The notes under the pieces are model-generated. The model made no database searches, had not been told where the DNA came from, and saw nothing but the letters and a program-made list of their open reading frames with translations. Positions 35,312 to 47,687 of a stretch of DNA of 64,000 nt are shown here, one piece after another. Within the stretch, counting starts at the first letter, position 1. Each line of letters starts with the position of its first letter. The position numbers and the translations under genes were made by a program. This DNA is from Salarias fasciatus (lineage: Eukaryota; Chordata; Actinopteri; Blenniiformes; Blenniidae). The stretch covers positions 5,563,790-5,627,789 of the forward strand of contig NC_043755.1 in assembly GCF_902148845.1 (NCBI RefSeq), given 5' to 3'.

Positions 35312-35642
35312 TTAAGGGGTACAGATGATTCCATTGGCGAAGTTTGAAACTATTAATTTGTTGAGCAGGTCCTCAGCCTCCAACAACTCAGGTTGCATCA
35401 TGAGAGGTTCTTCATAAAACTTCTGAGAAATCAAACGTGCGGATCTTATGATATCCTCTGAAGAGAGCAGCCAAAACCCACCGCCACAATCAGTCACTCT
35501 TAAATTAGTGACCAAATCAAAATGGGGTTTATTGTCCCGATGTCTTGAGAAAACAGCTTCAGAGGAGAAAACCACTTTTGCTTGGTGTGGCTGATCTTGC
35601 ACAAATACACTCCGCCCAGATGCTGAAATACTGAGTACATCC
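35312..35642 (-). CDS. orphan terminal coding exon, unidentified
   Basis: From a good acceptor on - (TTACCTTTGTCAG then GATGTACTC) an open frame of 110 codons runs to TAA at 35314-35312. The protein piece begins DVLSISASGRSVFVQDQ, includes HFDLVTNLRVTDCGGGFWLL and EDIIRSARLIS and ends FANGIICTP. Composition looks like a folded domain, not low complexity or random. I do not recognise the family, and no upstream exon is apparent in the 600 bases before the tmc4 3' end. It could be the last exon of an unannotated gene, a relic of a lost gene, or a retroposed or transposon-derived piece. The leng1 promoter lies about 150 bases downstream on the same strand. Confidence 0.35.
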
Positions 35643-36241
35643 TGACAAAGGTAATTTAAACTGGTTAACATAAAAAATGATTGGACTTTGTAAGCCTGTC
35701 TAACACAGAAGACTTCATGCATGCCTGCTATGACAGATCTTTTCTGCTACTATAATGATCTGAAGTCTCTTTGCAGAACTTCCAGCTCAGCAGTTTTTTT
35801 TTTATGGATACTCTGAAAAATAACCACCGTTATTCCAGTTTGAAGACCTGCCCTGTCCAGCATGTAACCTATCTTTCATCCACTGGGATAGACTATTCTT
35901 ATACTCCCTATTTGGATGGAGTAGACACAGAAGATAAATTCATGCTCTGTTAGATACACAGAAACTATAACTCACGCAGGAGGAAATTAGACATAGATGT
36001 TAAAGTCATAAATATTACCACAAAACTACCCAAGCTGATTCTACAGGTATGTTCCTATTACAAGGGTTTGGAATCTTTGTGCTTGAAGATGCAATGGGAT
36101 GCGTTACCAATTCAAACAACCAATAGATGCAACCTAAGTTTAAAGAATATGTTTGGATCAAACCTGCTTCAAAAGTTCTTGGTCATTTTGTTAACATACT
36201 GGAATTAAAAGAAGTCCCAAACAACTTTTAGAATATCTCAA
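35643..36241. other. spacer between orphan exon and tmc4
   Basis: AT-rich; a 60-codon frame on + at 35771-35953 has no recognisable content. Nothing else supported. Confidence 0.4.
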
Positions 36242-36247
36242 TTTAAT
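36242..36247 (-). terminator. tmc4: tmc4 poly(A) signal (ATTAAA)
   Basis: TTTAAT on +, ATTAAA on -, about 140 bases past the tmc4 stop; no AATAAA is nearer on this strand. Confidence 0.5.
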
Positions 36248-36387
36248 GCACTGCCTTATAAAAAATTATTGTCAAAATAAATTTCTGTTGCATCATTGTC
36301 CGGAAAAACCTTAATTGCACAACTTATAGCAGCTTGTTATGTACACACGTTCTCTCAGCTGCTTTAATCTGCATGAATAGCTCAGCA

Positions 36388-39300
36388 TCATTCAGAGTTT
36401 GGTATTTGAAGTTTCCGAGTCAGCTCTCCAATCTGCTTGACCAAGAACTGCTTGTCGCGGCCTTCCTGTAAAAACAAAAATTTATCGCCACAATTTCAAA
36501 AACAGATACCAGAAAGGTCAACACTGCTTAACGTTACAGTTGAGAATAATAGTAAATACCAACAGCTTACCATTTTAAGCCGTTTTCTTAGTAGTGAAAC
36601 ACTTTTTCCATAGGCAGCAGCTAAAACTATGACGTAGCACATCACCACACTGTCAGGAGAAAAGAGACACAGTTACACCCGGACAGTGACGAGTGTCGCA
36701 GTACCAGATAACATACAAGCTGATTTAATCTATATCAGAGAATAATATTTGCATAAAGCAGAAGGACTCACCATGATAATACACACAGAGGGATAGCGAA
36801 GGCCTGCGAGCCGATGAAGAAGAGAAACTCTTGTGTAACTTCAGAGAGGTTTAAAATGGAGCTGGGAACAATTGACCAAATGTTGGAGGAGACACGGAAA
36901 GGCCCGCAACTTATCGATGGATGGATCCTGTTAGGGAATATACAGTATTCAACAAGTGACCAGCAGGAAAGGGAACTGTTTTATGAGTCTTAGATTAAAG
37001 GATGAGTGCTCACTCAGCTATACTGTAAATCACAACAGCCGCGGCCAAACACCAGCCAATCAGCAGCACCATCAGGAAGAAGACGGTGGAGGTGGTGGAT
37101 CTAAATGTCCTCAGTGCTGGCCGGCAGTTATTGAAAAGATTGATCTGGGGGTAAAAGTGACAAACTGAATTAGACTGACAGAATCAACAGTTCAGGTTTA
37201 TGATGTTGAGCTGTGCTGAAGCTACGGCCTCACCTTCTTGAAGTAGAAGAACAAGACAAATTTGACGACGCTGATTAGAGGAAGCAGAGGGCAAAAAAGA
37301 GCTCCGGTCCAGACCACTGTCTGCCCATAAACCAGCTCCAGGACGTTGGCGGGAACTGTAAACTGTTGACGACCAAACCACTGAACCAGCTTATTGGACC
37401 AGTTGTCCACCACCATCCTGGTAAACAGGCACAGAAATAACAGCTGGACGTCAGTATGAAATACCGCGGCTCATACGCACGCCACACGTCCTGACAACCC
37501 TCAGACTATCCAGAGCAGATGTTCAGTTTGACAGGACCTGCGTGGAAACTCGACCAGGACGAGGACAGCGACGCTGACGAGGAAGTCAAACAAAGTCAAC
37601 TTGTACATCTCCTGCCCAAGGCGTGTTTCCCAGCACTGCATCACGTAACAGACAGGGAACGTTTGTGTCAACAGAATGGTAAAGGCACAGTGTAAATTTG
37701 ATTTAAATAGTAAACACAAAAAGAGATTGGAGCTATTGATAGATACCAACTAAAACACAAGCTAAAGGTAGTTATTAAGTAAAAGACAAACTGGATGTTA
37801 CAGTGATTCAGCCACAAAAGGTACATAAGTGACATCAGTAGATTAAAAAACTGCATCTTTAAGACCAGTTTTATGCATCTGGCGTTTTACTAATGAGTAA
37901 AATGAAAAATAAACAGCTTAGTTAAAGAAACAATTGTAAGGTAGAAAAAAATGGGTTTCTTATAGAATAACCAGATGTTAAAAAAAACAAGACTCATGAA
38001 GTACAAGGTAAAATAAATGTACATCATTTTATGTGTTTTATGTACAGATCAACAAATAAACAGAAACTAGAATTACTTGCTCTTCTACACAATCTGCATT
38101 AAAATTCAAAAGCTGTGTGGCCTGAGGTGCAAAATGAAAAGACATCTTTAATTAAATATACATTTACCGGATAGTCTACATGGTTGTAGAGGCATAATTT
38201 GCAATTCTGACTTTCCGTGTCGCCCTCACAGGTGATCTGCTGCCACAAAGTTATAAGGAGGATGGCAAGACTCATCAGACGAAGAAACACAGCCCTGGAA
38301 GACAAAAGCGTCATCACAAGTGGCGAATATACACACAATCTTCACTTCAGCAGACCAATGATTCAAACACTGAGTCATGCACTCATCTTTTTTTTTTTAA
38401 ACTAAAGAATAAAAATGTAACTAATGCACTGTGCAGTAATTGATTCAACAGTAACTCTCTGAGGGACATTTTTATTAGCTGTTTCTGTGCTTTCGGCTCT
38501 CAACTTTCTCAAATTCCTCATAAATGAAGCCACAGACGGGCACTGCTCCGTCATCTGTTATCTCACTCGCTGTTTTTTTACCATGTTGCTTTAGTCACCC
38601 TCGCAGAGATCACATTGACTGGCCGTGTTTTCTGTAAGTTTCCTCCAGTTAATGATACTTTTACATATTTGTTCATATGCATAAATCAATCTTAACCCTG
38701 TGAATCCCTGCAATGAGAAATCTCCAAGTTCTAAACTTCAAATATAATGATAATTATAAGTCATGAACCTGAACTGTATGTTAATCTGAAAAAACAAACA
38801 CTAAATGAGTGCTTGCCCTTTAACACATGTATATATTCATCCACTTGTGAATATTAGGACTGAACATGTTTTCAAGGCAGTTTAACGTCATTTTGTGAGA
38901 CAAACTCCTGCTCGCTCCCTTTGACGGCTCCGGCCCATTTCGCCACAGTGGTCTAATTGTGTAAACAGCGTGAAGTAGACTAAAGACAACCCGGCTCAGA
39001 CAGTCACTCTGTTTTGTCCTCTTGAAATGGGACTGTCAGATTTACACAGGGAGTGCTCACCATCTTGGGCTGTTTCCACATTGGCTTTGAGCAGACTAAC
39101 ACTTTCTCTAATGTCTCTCAACAATAAAGTTAACTTCAGAAGAAAAGAATGAAAATCAAACGATGTTACATAATCGTTACCACAGAGGTGCCAGTACAAA
39201 CCTCAGTAGAGCCAGTATGACAGTAGTACTGGGGGTATATCGCTCTATTAAGGCAATCTGATCACACAGCATTGGCACCACAAAGTTTCCAGCTGTGATG

Positions 39301-42300
39301 ACGATGGATGGTAGATACTCCAAAAGCAAACTGAGGAACCCTTCTTCTTGCCTGTTTTCCTGTTTGGCAGATACAGCAGAGTCATCCAAAGCTCTACCGT
39401 TGTCGCATTTGAAGCAGCACTTTTTCTTTTCGTAGTTTACCTGACTGAAGTTGGTTGCTTCAAAGATGCCAACAAAAGCTGCAATGATGAGCCCGAGTGC
39501 AACGAAAAACATGGCGACACGCAGAGAGTACAGCAGCACTCTCTGTTTGAGGGTGCGAGCAGCTGCCCGTCTCTTGAGGGCCTCCTCCTCCAGATCCACC
39601 TGGCAGAGGGAGACAGGCTTGGGATGAAGAGGCAGCTAGGTGTGGGTGATTCAGTGCAGAGGAGACGGTGGCCACCGCATTCGGGTGAAGCAGGGTCGCT
39701 CCCCTCTGACCTGCAGTCGGTACAGGACGTTTCTTTGCTTCAGTTTGGTGGCTCGGTCTCCTAAGCAACCGTAGTCCCATCCGCAAAAGACGATCATGCT
39801 GTAGTTACCCACGGTGCTGCCTCCCGTTACCACGGCAACCCGAGCTGCGGTCCCCATGCTGCGTGAGAGCGGCCAGTCAAAGAGAAGGACACAGGTGTGA
39901 GTCGAGGCGACCGAATACTGGATTCATGCTTTTTAAATGTTAACCTGTCAGCTGAAATTACTGATGCGACTCGAGGAGAGTTTGGAGTAAGACTTGCCGT
40001 GCAATGATGCAAACGAGACAAAAGGCCAAGTAGAAGACTGCCGTCAAGAGGTAGGCTAGGGGGATGTTGTAGGAAAAGTTTCTGTCTTCCAAAACTGTGT
40101 TGCTGTAGTAGCCGTAAAACAGATAGGTATACTCCATAAAATGCTGAAAATGGAGGACAAGATTTCTTTCATCAGGTGGAAAGCATGTGGTCACTGAGCA
40201 GCTGCAACTTCTTTAAATTTGATGCAATATGGAGAATTTCAGGTGTTGCAACAAGTAACTTCCACTTTTCAAATTAGATGCACTAAGATAGTCCTTCACT
40301 TTAGATCGTGTAGCCCTCAGCTCGACTGCCACGTCTCTGACTTTTCAACAAAAGCTTTGATAAAAGATCAAATGTGTTTGAAGTCCAGAGGCCTGGACGG
40401 GAATCATATAATATAAACATATTATATTTTTTTTTCAAAAAAACTAGGCCTTAGTGTTACTAGTTATTCTTTATATTTGGGCTTGTTTTCTGGCAGCATG
40501 ATATATATGCATACATCATGGTAGATAACATGGTAGATAACAAATTAAACATTTCCGATGCGTCGACCTTCTGCATGACCTCCGTATTCTGTATGTCTTT
40601 GCAGGTCACTGCAGCTTCTCACCGTTCCTGAGAGTAAGTCGAGGAAGTAACTGTAGAACATCCTCAGGCCTTGAGGATTGGGCTCATACTCCATGCATTC
40701 AGCTGCACAGTCAGCACAAAGGTTCAGGGTCTCTGCACAAAATATAATAAACATTTTAATGCTCTGCTGATGCGCAGGTGAACATTTATTTTCTGAGTTC
40801 TGAGGGGAACTCTCTGACCGCCTCTGCTGTCTCTACATTTACTCCTACGATCAGATCAGCTGCTACGACAGTACTGTTGCCTGGAAACTGTTGCATCAAA
40901 CTGTGAGAAGGCTTTCTGCATTTATTGGAGAGAACGATGTGGGGAAAAAAACGAGAAAGCGGAGCACTGAAGTGCATCTCTGCCGTGTGTTCCCAGTGTG
41001 CTGAAGGAAGATGAAATTCTGAGGTACCTGAAGTGTTGCTGAAGCTGGTTCCCACTCTACTGAAGATGATGCTGGGGATTATGACGAAAGCCGCAAGCAG
41101 CAAGAAAGAAAGAAAATTGAGAACCACCAAGAACCGCAGGAACAAAAAATAAGACTGGACACCACCTCCGAAGTTCCCTGCAGGGAGCAGAAAGCTGGAG
41201 TTCAGTTCAAAATGCAAAATAATATCAATGGAGTTTAGATCATGAAAATAAAAACTAGGGGAAGGGCTTCAGTAATGTCCTGAATATCTACCTCCAATCT
41301 TTTGCAGGGTCTTGTCCCACAGAGTCAAATAGCCAACAACATCTCTGGCGCTGCTTTTTAATTGACGCAAAATTTTGGACCTTTTCATTTTCCAGGAGTT
41401 GGAGCTCGATACCACAGGCATCTTCATCAGCTGCGCCTGTCTGCAATCCACACATTCGTTCACTAATCAACACGCTTAGAACAAGTAATAGTAGATACGA
41501 AGAACAACAACGAAATGACAAAGATTTTTCTCACCCTTCAAAGTGTTGGGGATGAGATCCCTTCATAGGACTTCAATCTCATCGCAAAAATAGCCGCAAA
41601 CTATGTCTGATGTACAAATGCTTTTTTTACAGATTTCAGCATTCTCCTAGTGATTTTTTTATTGATAGTGCACGTTACAGTTCAATGACAGGGGGAACTG
41701 GAGCCTTACTGCAAACTGTGGGGTCAAGGGTCGGCCAAGATTTATTCTATATAAACCCTTTGTCTTTCTCTCCAACTCCACACCAATAAAAGACATAAAT
41801 GCAGGTCAGAGGGAGGCGGATCAAAGCAGTGTCAATAAAGAGTAATGAGTAATGAAAAATGTGCTCCTTTATCTGTTTCTTTAGGCCAATCAATCAACAT
41901 TTAAAAAGAAAACGCAGACCTGGTGTTCCCAGTGAACAGTCCAATTAAGTGACATAAAAGATGTCAGGGTGGATGTGAAATCACGTTTTAAGGCACATAT
42001 TTGTCCTTTTCAGTGGCTGAACTTCATCCATAACTTTAAAACATCCTGCTCACTCTTTGTTGAAGTAATGAGTTGTTGGTTTCATACCGGACCGCCTTCT
42101 TCAGTGCCATGGAGAAAGGCGTGTTCCTCAGCTCCCGGGCCTGATCCTCACCGTCCACCTCATCCTCCTCCTCATCCTCGTCAGAGCTGGAGTCCCGGTT
42201 CAGCTGATTGCTGACCCTTGAGGGACGCCTTCTCAACCTGAGGGACTCCCTGAAGTAACTCGCACCTGTGAACGACGGTCAAACAGTCCGGGCAGTGCCT

Positions 42301-42400
42301 CAAAGTGACATTTAGTTCCAGCGTTTCAAATATGATGTGAAGAAAAAGGTCAAACAGCGTTCAGCTCACCTGGGTCTTCTCTCTGGAGTCCACCGTCCAT
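36388..42400 (-). CDS. tmc4: Transmembrane channel-like protein 4
   Basis: Fifteen coding exons: 42400-42370, 42265-42088, 41440-41292, 41177-41028, 40732-40623, 40143-39998, 39858-39711, 39599-39202, 38294-38168, 37635-37538, 37417-37234, 37144-37014, 36927-36772, 36649-36571, 36465-36388; 2163 nt, 720 residues, close to human TMC4 (about 706-712). An acidic N-terminus ([16 protein letters not shown]) is followed by several membrane helices ([69 protein letters not shown]) and the TMC signature [18 protein letters not shown] near residue 480. TMC proteins resemble TMEM16 channels; TMC4 has been described as a voltage-dependent chloride channel in mammalian taste cells. Assigned TMC4 from position between leng1 and mboat7. 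The exon 6 donor is GC rather than GT. Confidence 0.9.
38295..39201 (-). other. tmc4: tmc4 intron 8
   Basis: About 0.9 kb between the exons ending VILALLR and beginning AVFLRLM. No repeat or RNA recognised. Confidence 0.55.
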
Positions 42401-42460
42401 CTTTGAGATGCAGATTTAGTCCTGTTGTCCTCTTGTTCAGAATCAAGAGACGTGAAGCTG

Positions 42461-42787
42461 CTCTCACCGAGGAAATGTTGACAATCCGGGAATCACTTCC
42501 CTGTTTCCTCCCCTCGTGGACTTTACTCCCTCTGTCATTAACCACACAGGTACTTCCTTATATACTTTGAACCCATTCTTTCCAAAGTGTTGGCTGCTCT
42601 TTATTCATTAAGTACAACAGAAGAAGAAAATAGATATGTGCAGAAAGTAATTCATATTATTTAATGAGTTCAAGTAAACATTGTACCAGAAACTGAAAGA
42701 AATGCATGAATTTTAAAAGCAAACTGATCAGATAATAAAAACAAAATGCTTTTTCAACAAGGAGTTCATAAGGAAGGAAAAACAAGA
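42461..42787. other. tmc4 upstream / mboat7 downstream spacer
   Basis: Probable tmc4 promoter lies near 42400-42500 (minus strand), without a TATA box. Otherwise AT-rich with no feature. Confidence 0.4.
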
Positions 42788-42790
42788 GGC

Positions 42791-42811
42791 TTTATTGACG
42801 GATAGAGATCA

Positions 42812-42847
<36 letters not shown>

Positions 42848-44546
42848 GCTCTTAGCATAAAGAAACCAGTGTTGTCAGGTAACAGCAGGTCTGTTTGTGT
42901 TCACTGATGCAGAATTAATAATTTTCCCGTCCAACCACTGAGAGACCAAACAGGACAAAAGCCTTTGTTTTGTTTTTTTTTCCAAACAAGAACTTATCTA
43001 ATAAAGTACAGGTGAGGCAGTGCTGATATGTATTCGACATGTAACGCTGGAACGAGCAGGGAGTATTACATTTGATGCAGCTCCTGAAGCCAAAAGCTGG
43101 AAACACACAGTCTGGAGTTAACGGAAAGATTTTTATAAGTCATGACGGAACGTAAAATAAAAACAAAAAAAACACCAAGTTCTCTGAGGGAAAAGTTTTG
43201 GCACGGAGCAGGAAAATGACACAACACAAATCGACTCGCTCATCAGGTGGTCTCAGTGGTCTCAAATTGGTCCTGTTAACACTCCTTTCAAATATTCCCA
43301 TAAGAAACAGAATCATCACAGTTTTAAAGACAGAAGTGAAACCACTGCACATTTCTCAACTGTAAACAGTTTACTGTTGCTAGGGCTTGGCGATAAATCA
43401 ATCAGTATAAAGATTAACTTTTTAGAACAATGTTTTTATAGTATCGATCCTTACATTTCTAGTTTTAAATACAACAAAAGTCACTCGCATGTGGTATAAC
43501 AGATTTGCACCTTTGGTCTCATTGAATGAACAATACTGAAAGAGTTTTCACTTCTACCGCCAGTCGTTTAATTAGATTTAAATAATCAGCATAGAAAAAT
43601 AAACCTCCAGAGTTGGCAGTATCGCCCAGCCCCAGCTGTTCTGTAATAAATGACGTTTGTTGGCAGTTTAGAGTTACGACGCGATTCTTGCTGTTTCTCG
43701 CATCACGTTTGGTCCCGACCCCGAACAGTGGATGACAGCACAACAGACATTTGAGTTTGGCAGTGAACAGACTGTTGCCATCTGAAACATTGCAAAATTA
43801 CAGGTAAAATAAAACAAAGCCACTCCAGTGACACACTGTGAATTCACAGGACTGATGAAAATGATAAAAAAAAAAAAAAAAAAAGAGGTTGTAATGTAAT
43901 TAGGCAGGATCTGAAATGTGATCTGGACTTGACCTGTTCGTTGTTCCTAATATGTAAACAAGCTTTAATTTCACCAGTTCTATTGTCAGACAGTCAATGC
44001 TGTCACAATCACATCACTACTCATCCGAACAGACACCGTAATGTAATACCGGAAGTCGAGCATCACCTGTTGAGGGTTTTTTTTTTTTTTGAGTTATTGA
44101 ATCTGAAGTGACATTAATTAAATTGCTTTGTTGGTCTCCTTTCCATCAGATAAAACATGCTGACTTGTCAAACACCTCATTTTTCTGAAGAAATACACAC
44201 CAAAATGCTTAAAATGTGACTTGGTGTTTTAGAATACAGCTAAAAATACTCGGAGCACATTTAGATTTTACAGGTTGGTTTTTCTCCTCTGAATATAAAA
44301 GTAACATTCACTGAGCGGTATTCACAGTTTTAAAATTTAAGTTTTTACATGAACTTCACTGGGTTTATTAAGACTGACTGAATAAAATTTGATCTGATGT
44401 TTCTCAAAAGCAGTCACCTTGGACCTGCATGACGCTTTGTTGTCAGAAACATGAGTGACGGTGCCGTAAAGGTTTATAATTCTCATCTTGAATTAATGCC
44501 ATTCGCCCCCAGAAATGATCCCACAAGAACTTTACTGTACATCCAT
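42791..44546 (-). other. mboat7: mboat7 3' UTR region with alternative poly(A) signals
   Basis: After the stop at 44547, AATAAA signals on - occur at 44364-44369 and, far downstream, at 42791-42796, so either a short or a 1.75 kb 3' UTR is possible. A run of about 19 A lies at 43866-43884. No other gene is seen here. Confidence 0.45.
42812..42845 (+). repeat. (CA)n microsatellite
   Basis: About 17 CA units, just upstream of a possible distal mboat7 poly(A) signal (TTTATT at 42791-42796). Confidence 0.95.
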
Positions 44547-47500
44547 TCAGTCTGTTTTTTCTCCAGTTTTCTCCTTAACGTCGCCTGTCTTCTCTCCCTC
44601 TTTCTTCTGTTCCTTGTCCGCTCTCCTCGCGTCTCTCTTGCCTCCTCCCAGCACCCGTCCCACTACGATGCAGCAGACGGCGATCACGTGCATGCTGAAG
44701 TAGATGGACGTCCAGTAGCTGACGGTGTCGGAGGCCTTGAGCAGCACGAAGCCCATGCACATGTAGTCGTAGGCCCTCATCTTCAGGAACCAGTGGACCC
44801 AGTCGAAGACGTTCTGCCCGCGGGGGCCCAGCTTCGCTCGGACGGACGCCTCCATGGCCGACTCGGCGGCAATGCACAGCGGGATGGTGAGGAAGGAGAG
44901 GTAGTACCCGGCGTGCAGGCCGTGCCAGTAGGCGCTGATGAACATGGTCCAGCCGGCCCTGGGAGGAGGAAACAGACAGAAGGGACGCTGAAGACCGACG
45001 GACTCATCTCCTCTGTGGATTAAAAAACTGACCAACACGATGAATCAGGCTGTGGAGTTTCAAATCTGCACATTAACCATGAAGACGGCGATGATATCTT
45101 TTTGTTGTAGGACATTGTGTTTTCATTATTTACTTTACCTGAGTGTGTAGGCTTTGAAGGGGGCGTTGGGGTAGATGTAGTGATGCAGCCACCACTGGAC
45201 GGTCATATTCCAGTAGCGCATGCCGTGCCGGACCTTCACACAGAAGTCTGTGTTGTAACAGTCGATGTTCTGGATAGTTTTGAAGTCATATTTTTCTTCA
45301 GAGGAGGGATCAGGACTAAAAAAAAAGCCAGGAAGAAAAAAAAATGAAGAGAACAAACTGGCATGAAAACAGTTGGACAACAACAATAAGTACGCTTTTC
45401 TAAGTTTAAAACCGCCCTGTTATTCACACAGGTGCAAATCCTGACACATTCTCCTCTGGTGTCGGTGCTATTCCTGTGATCGTGTACCTGTAGTTGACGG
45501 TGGGTCCACCTCCGGGCTTGGAAAGAGCCTTTTCTGGATAGCAGCCCAGGCCGGCGCTGATACAGCCAGCTTCAGCGCCGCACCAGGCTGCGTAGAAACG
45601 CATCCTGAACACGAAGAACACTGCCACCATGTAGAAAAACCTGGTGAGGGAGAGAACAAGACAATCATCCATCTGTGTTTATTATTAATCACTTCACAGC
45701 CGATGAGTTACAACAGTGTTTGTCCTCTCCGCCAGTCCATTGTCCAACAATCTCGTTGCTAGTAAACAAGTGACTGCAGGACTATATTTCTAAAATTGAC
45801 AAGCAATTAAATTACTTTCTTGACCATACTATAGGGCGGTGATGTAATGTAATAATACCTGAAGAAAAAGTTGTGATCCAAGAACTCGTCTGTACGGACG
45901 TAGGCCAGTGGAAAGACAGAGTTGACGGCCACAAACAGCGCTCCGTACACCGGGACGAGCTTCAGCCGCTGCAGACACGGCGCGGAGCCGGGCAGAGCCA
46001 TCGGGCTCGGCTGGTTCAGCCAGTCCACGTACGTTTGGAAGCGGAAGAACGGGCCTTCGGGAGGACGGAGGGATCAGACAAGAGGAGTGAATGCAGGACA
46101 GTGGCAGAGAAAATGGATCAATCGGGAATGCGCGACACGACGGGGAGCAGTGGAGGACGGTGGTGACGGAGGGGGCGAACGGGGGACGCAGAGCAAACAG
46201 AGATATATGAAAAGTGGCAGTCAAGAGAAGTACTGTTTATTTAATGTGGACTCACAATGTTGCAGAAGTGGCAGAAAGTGAGACAAAGAGAGACAACAGT
46301 TAAGATTCATGCAAAAAGCAAATGAACATCAACAGCCCCCACAACACAACGCCTCCTCTGAAAAGACGTTTAATATCCAGTCCATCCAGGATATCGCAGC
46401 TTTATTTAGGATTACTAAGGAACAAAAACACTTGAGATATTGATTTTCATTGTTTTTTTTTTTTGCAGTAGAAAGTGGGTATTGACAAAACTGCAAACTA
46501 TTTCATCCTGATGAATCAGAAGAAAAAGAAAATCAGTCATTACCTGCTACGATTGTGAAGGTTCAACACTTTATGAAAACAGCTGCAGGGAAATTATCTA
46601 TTACTTAATGAGCTTCTGCATGTGGACTCAGTGTTTCTCTATACCAACTATCTGACTTCAGTGGCGCACAATATAAATCTTTAGGTCAATACTGTTAATT
46701 TACTAAATGCAAAAAAATCCAAGAATATAAAATTCCCACTAATTCTGCAGCACAGTGATGATTTTTCCATTAAATAGTGAACTGCTACATTTCTGCCAAT
46801 ATTCTGGAGGGACTGAACATCTTCAGCACAGTTTCCTTCCACCTGTATTTCTCCCAGAAGACATCTGCACAGACTTACCGGTCATTATACCCACATAACA
46901 GTAACTATAGGACAGGATGTCGTAGAGGGAGGGCTCCTGAGCCAGACCGCCGATGACCGGGGACTTCGCAAAAGAGCTCACTTCTTTCTTCTTCTCCACA
47001 TGGAAGCTGTGCACCTCATTGGCAAGACTCACCATCTTAGAGCAAAACGAAAACACATGAGACGTCTACAGTCATGCAAAACCTAGAATGGGATTTACTG
47101 ATGTCTCTGGAGTGTGGGTTTTTTCTGAATGTCTGTCTGTTTACCTTCAGTGTGAGCAGAAGCTGGACAGCATTGGCAAAGGGAGTCGGAGGCGGCAGAC
47201 CGAACCAAGTTATCAGCCGAAAGAAGAGGAGGTAGAGGAAGGTCCAGCTGAGGCTCAGTGCCGGGGCGTGCCTGGGAGACAGAGAAAAGTACTGACTGAG
47301 TGAGTTTCTAGGTCATCTTCACACGATCTACAAAAATATCTTGTTTGGTTCTGAATTTGGGGGTCTGTGGTGTGGACTGTCACTAGTGGCTACATCAGTT
47401 GTGTAATGTGCTATGGATGACAGACGGGTGGTGGAATCACCGATTCTCCTTGTCAAATGTGATGTACAGTACACTTGCTTTTTTTGTGTTTTGTTTTTAA

Positions 47501-47646
47501 CTTTTTCATGCAACCATTTTATTCTCCAGGACATTTTTGACATTTTAGACTTCATAGATTCATTACTTGTTATATCTGAGAACACAACTGACAGATTAGT
47601 CAATACACTTCAGTTGGAGCTGAGCACCCTTTCTGACCTTTGTACT

Positions 47647-47687
<41 letters not shown>

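Noticed and set aside
44451-45023. 190-codon open frame on + over the last mboat7 exon
   Set aside because: Crosses the exon border and is antisense to strongly conserved MBOAT7 sequence.
47145-47271. Suspected single-base frameshift in mboat7 coding exon 3
   Set aside because: Came from a misread line; the exon is 127 nt and joins both neighbours in frame.
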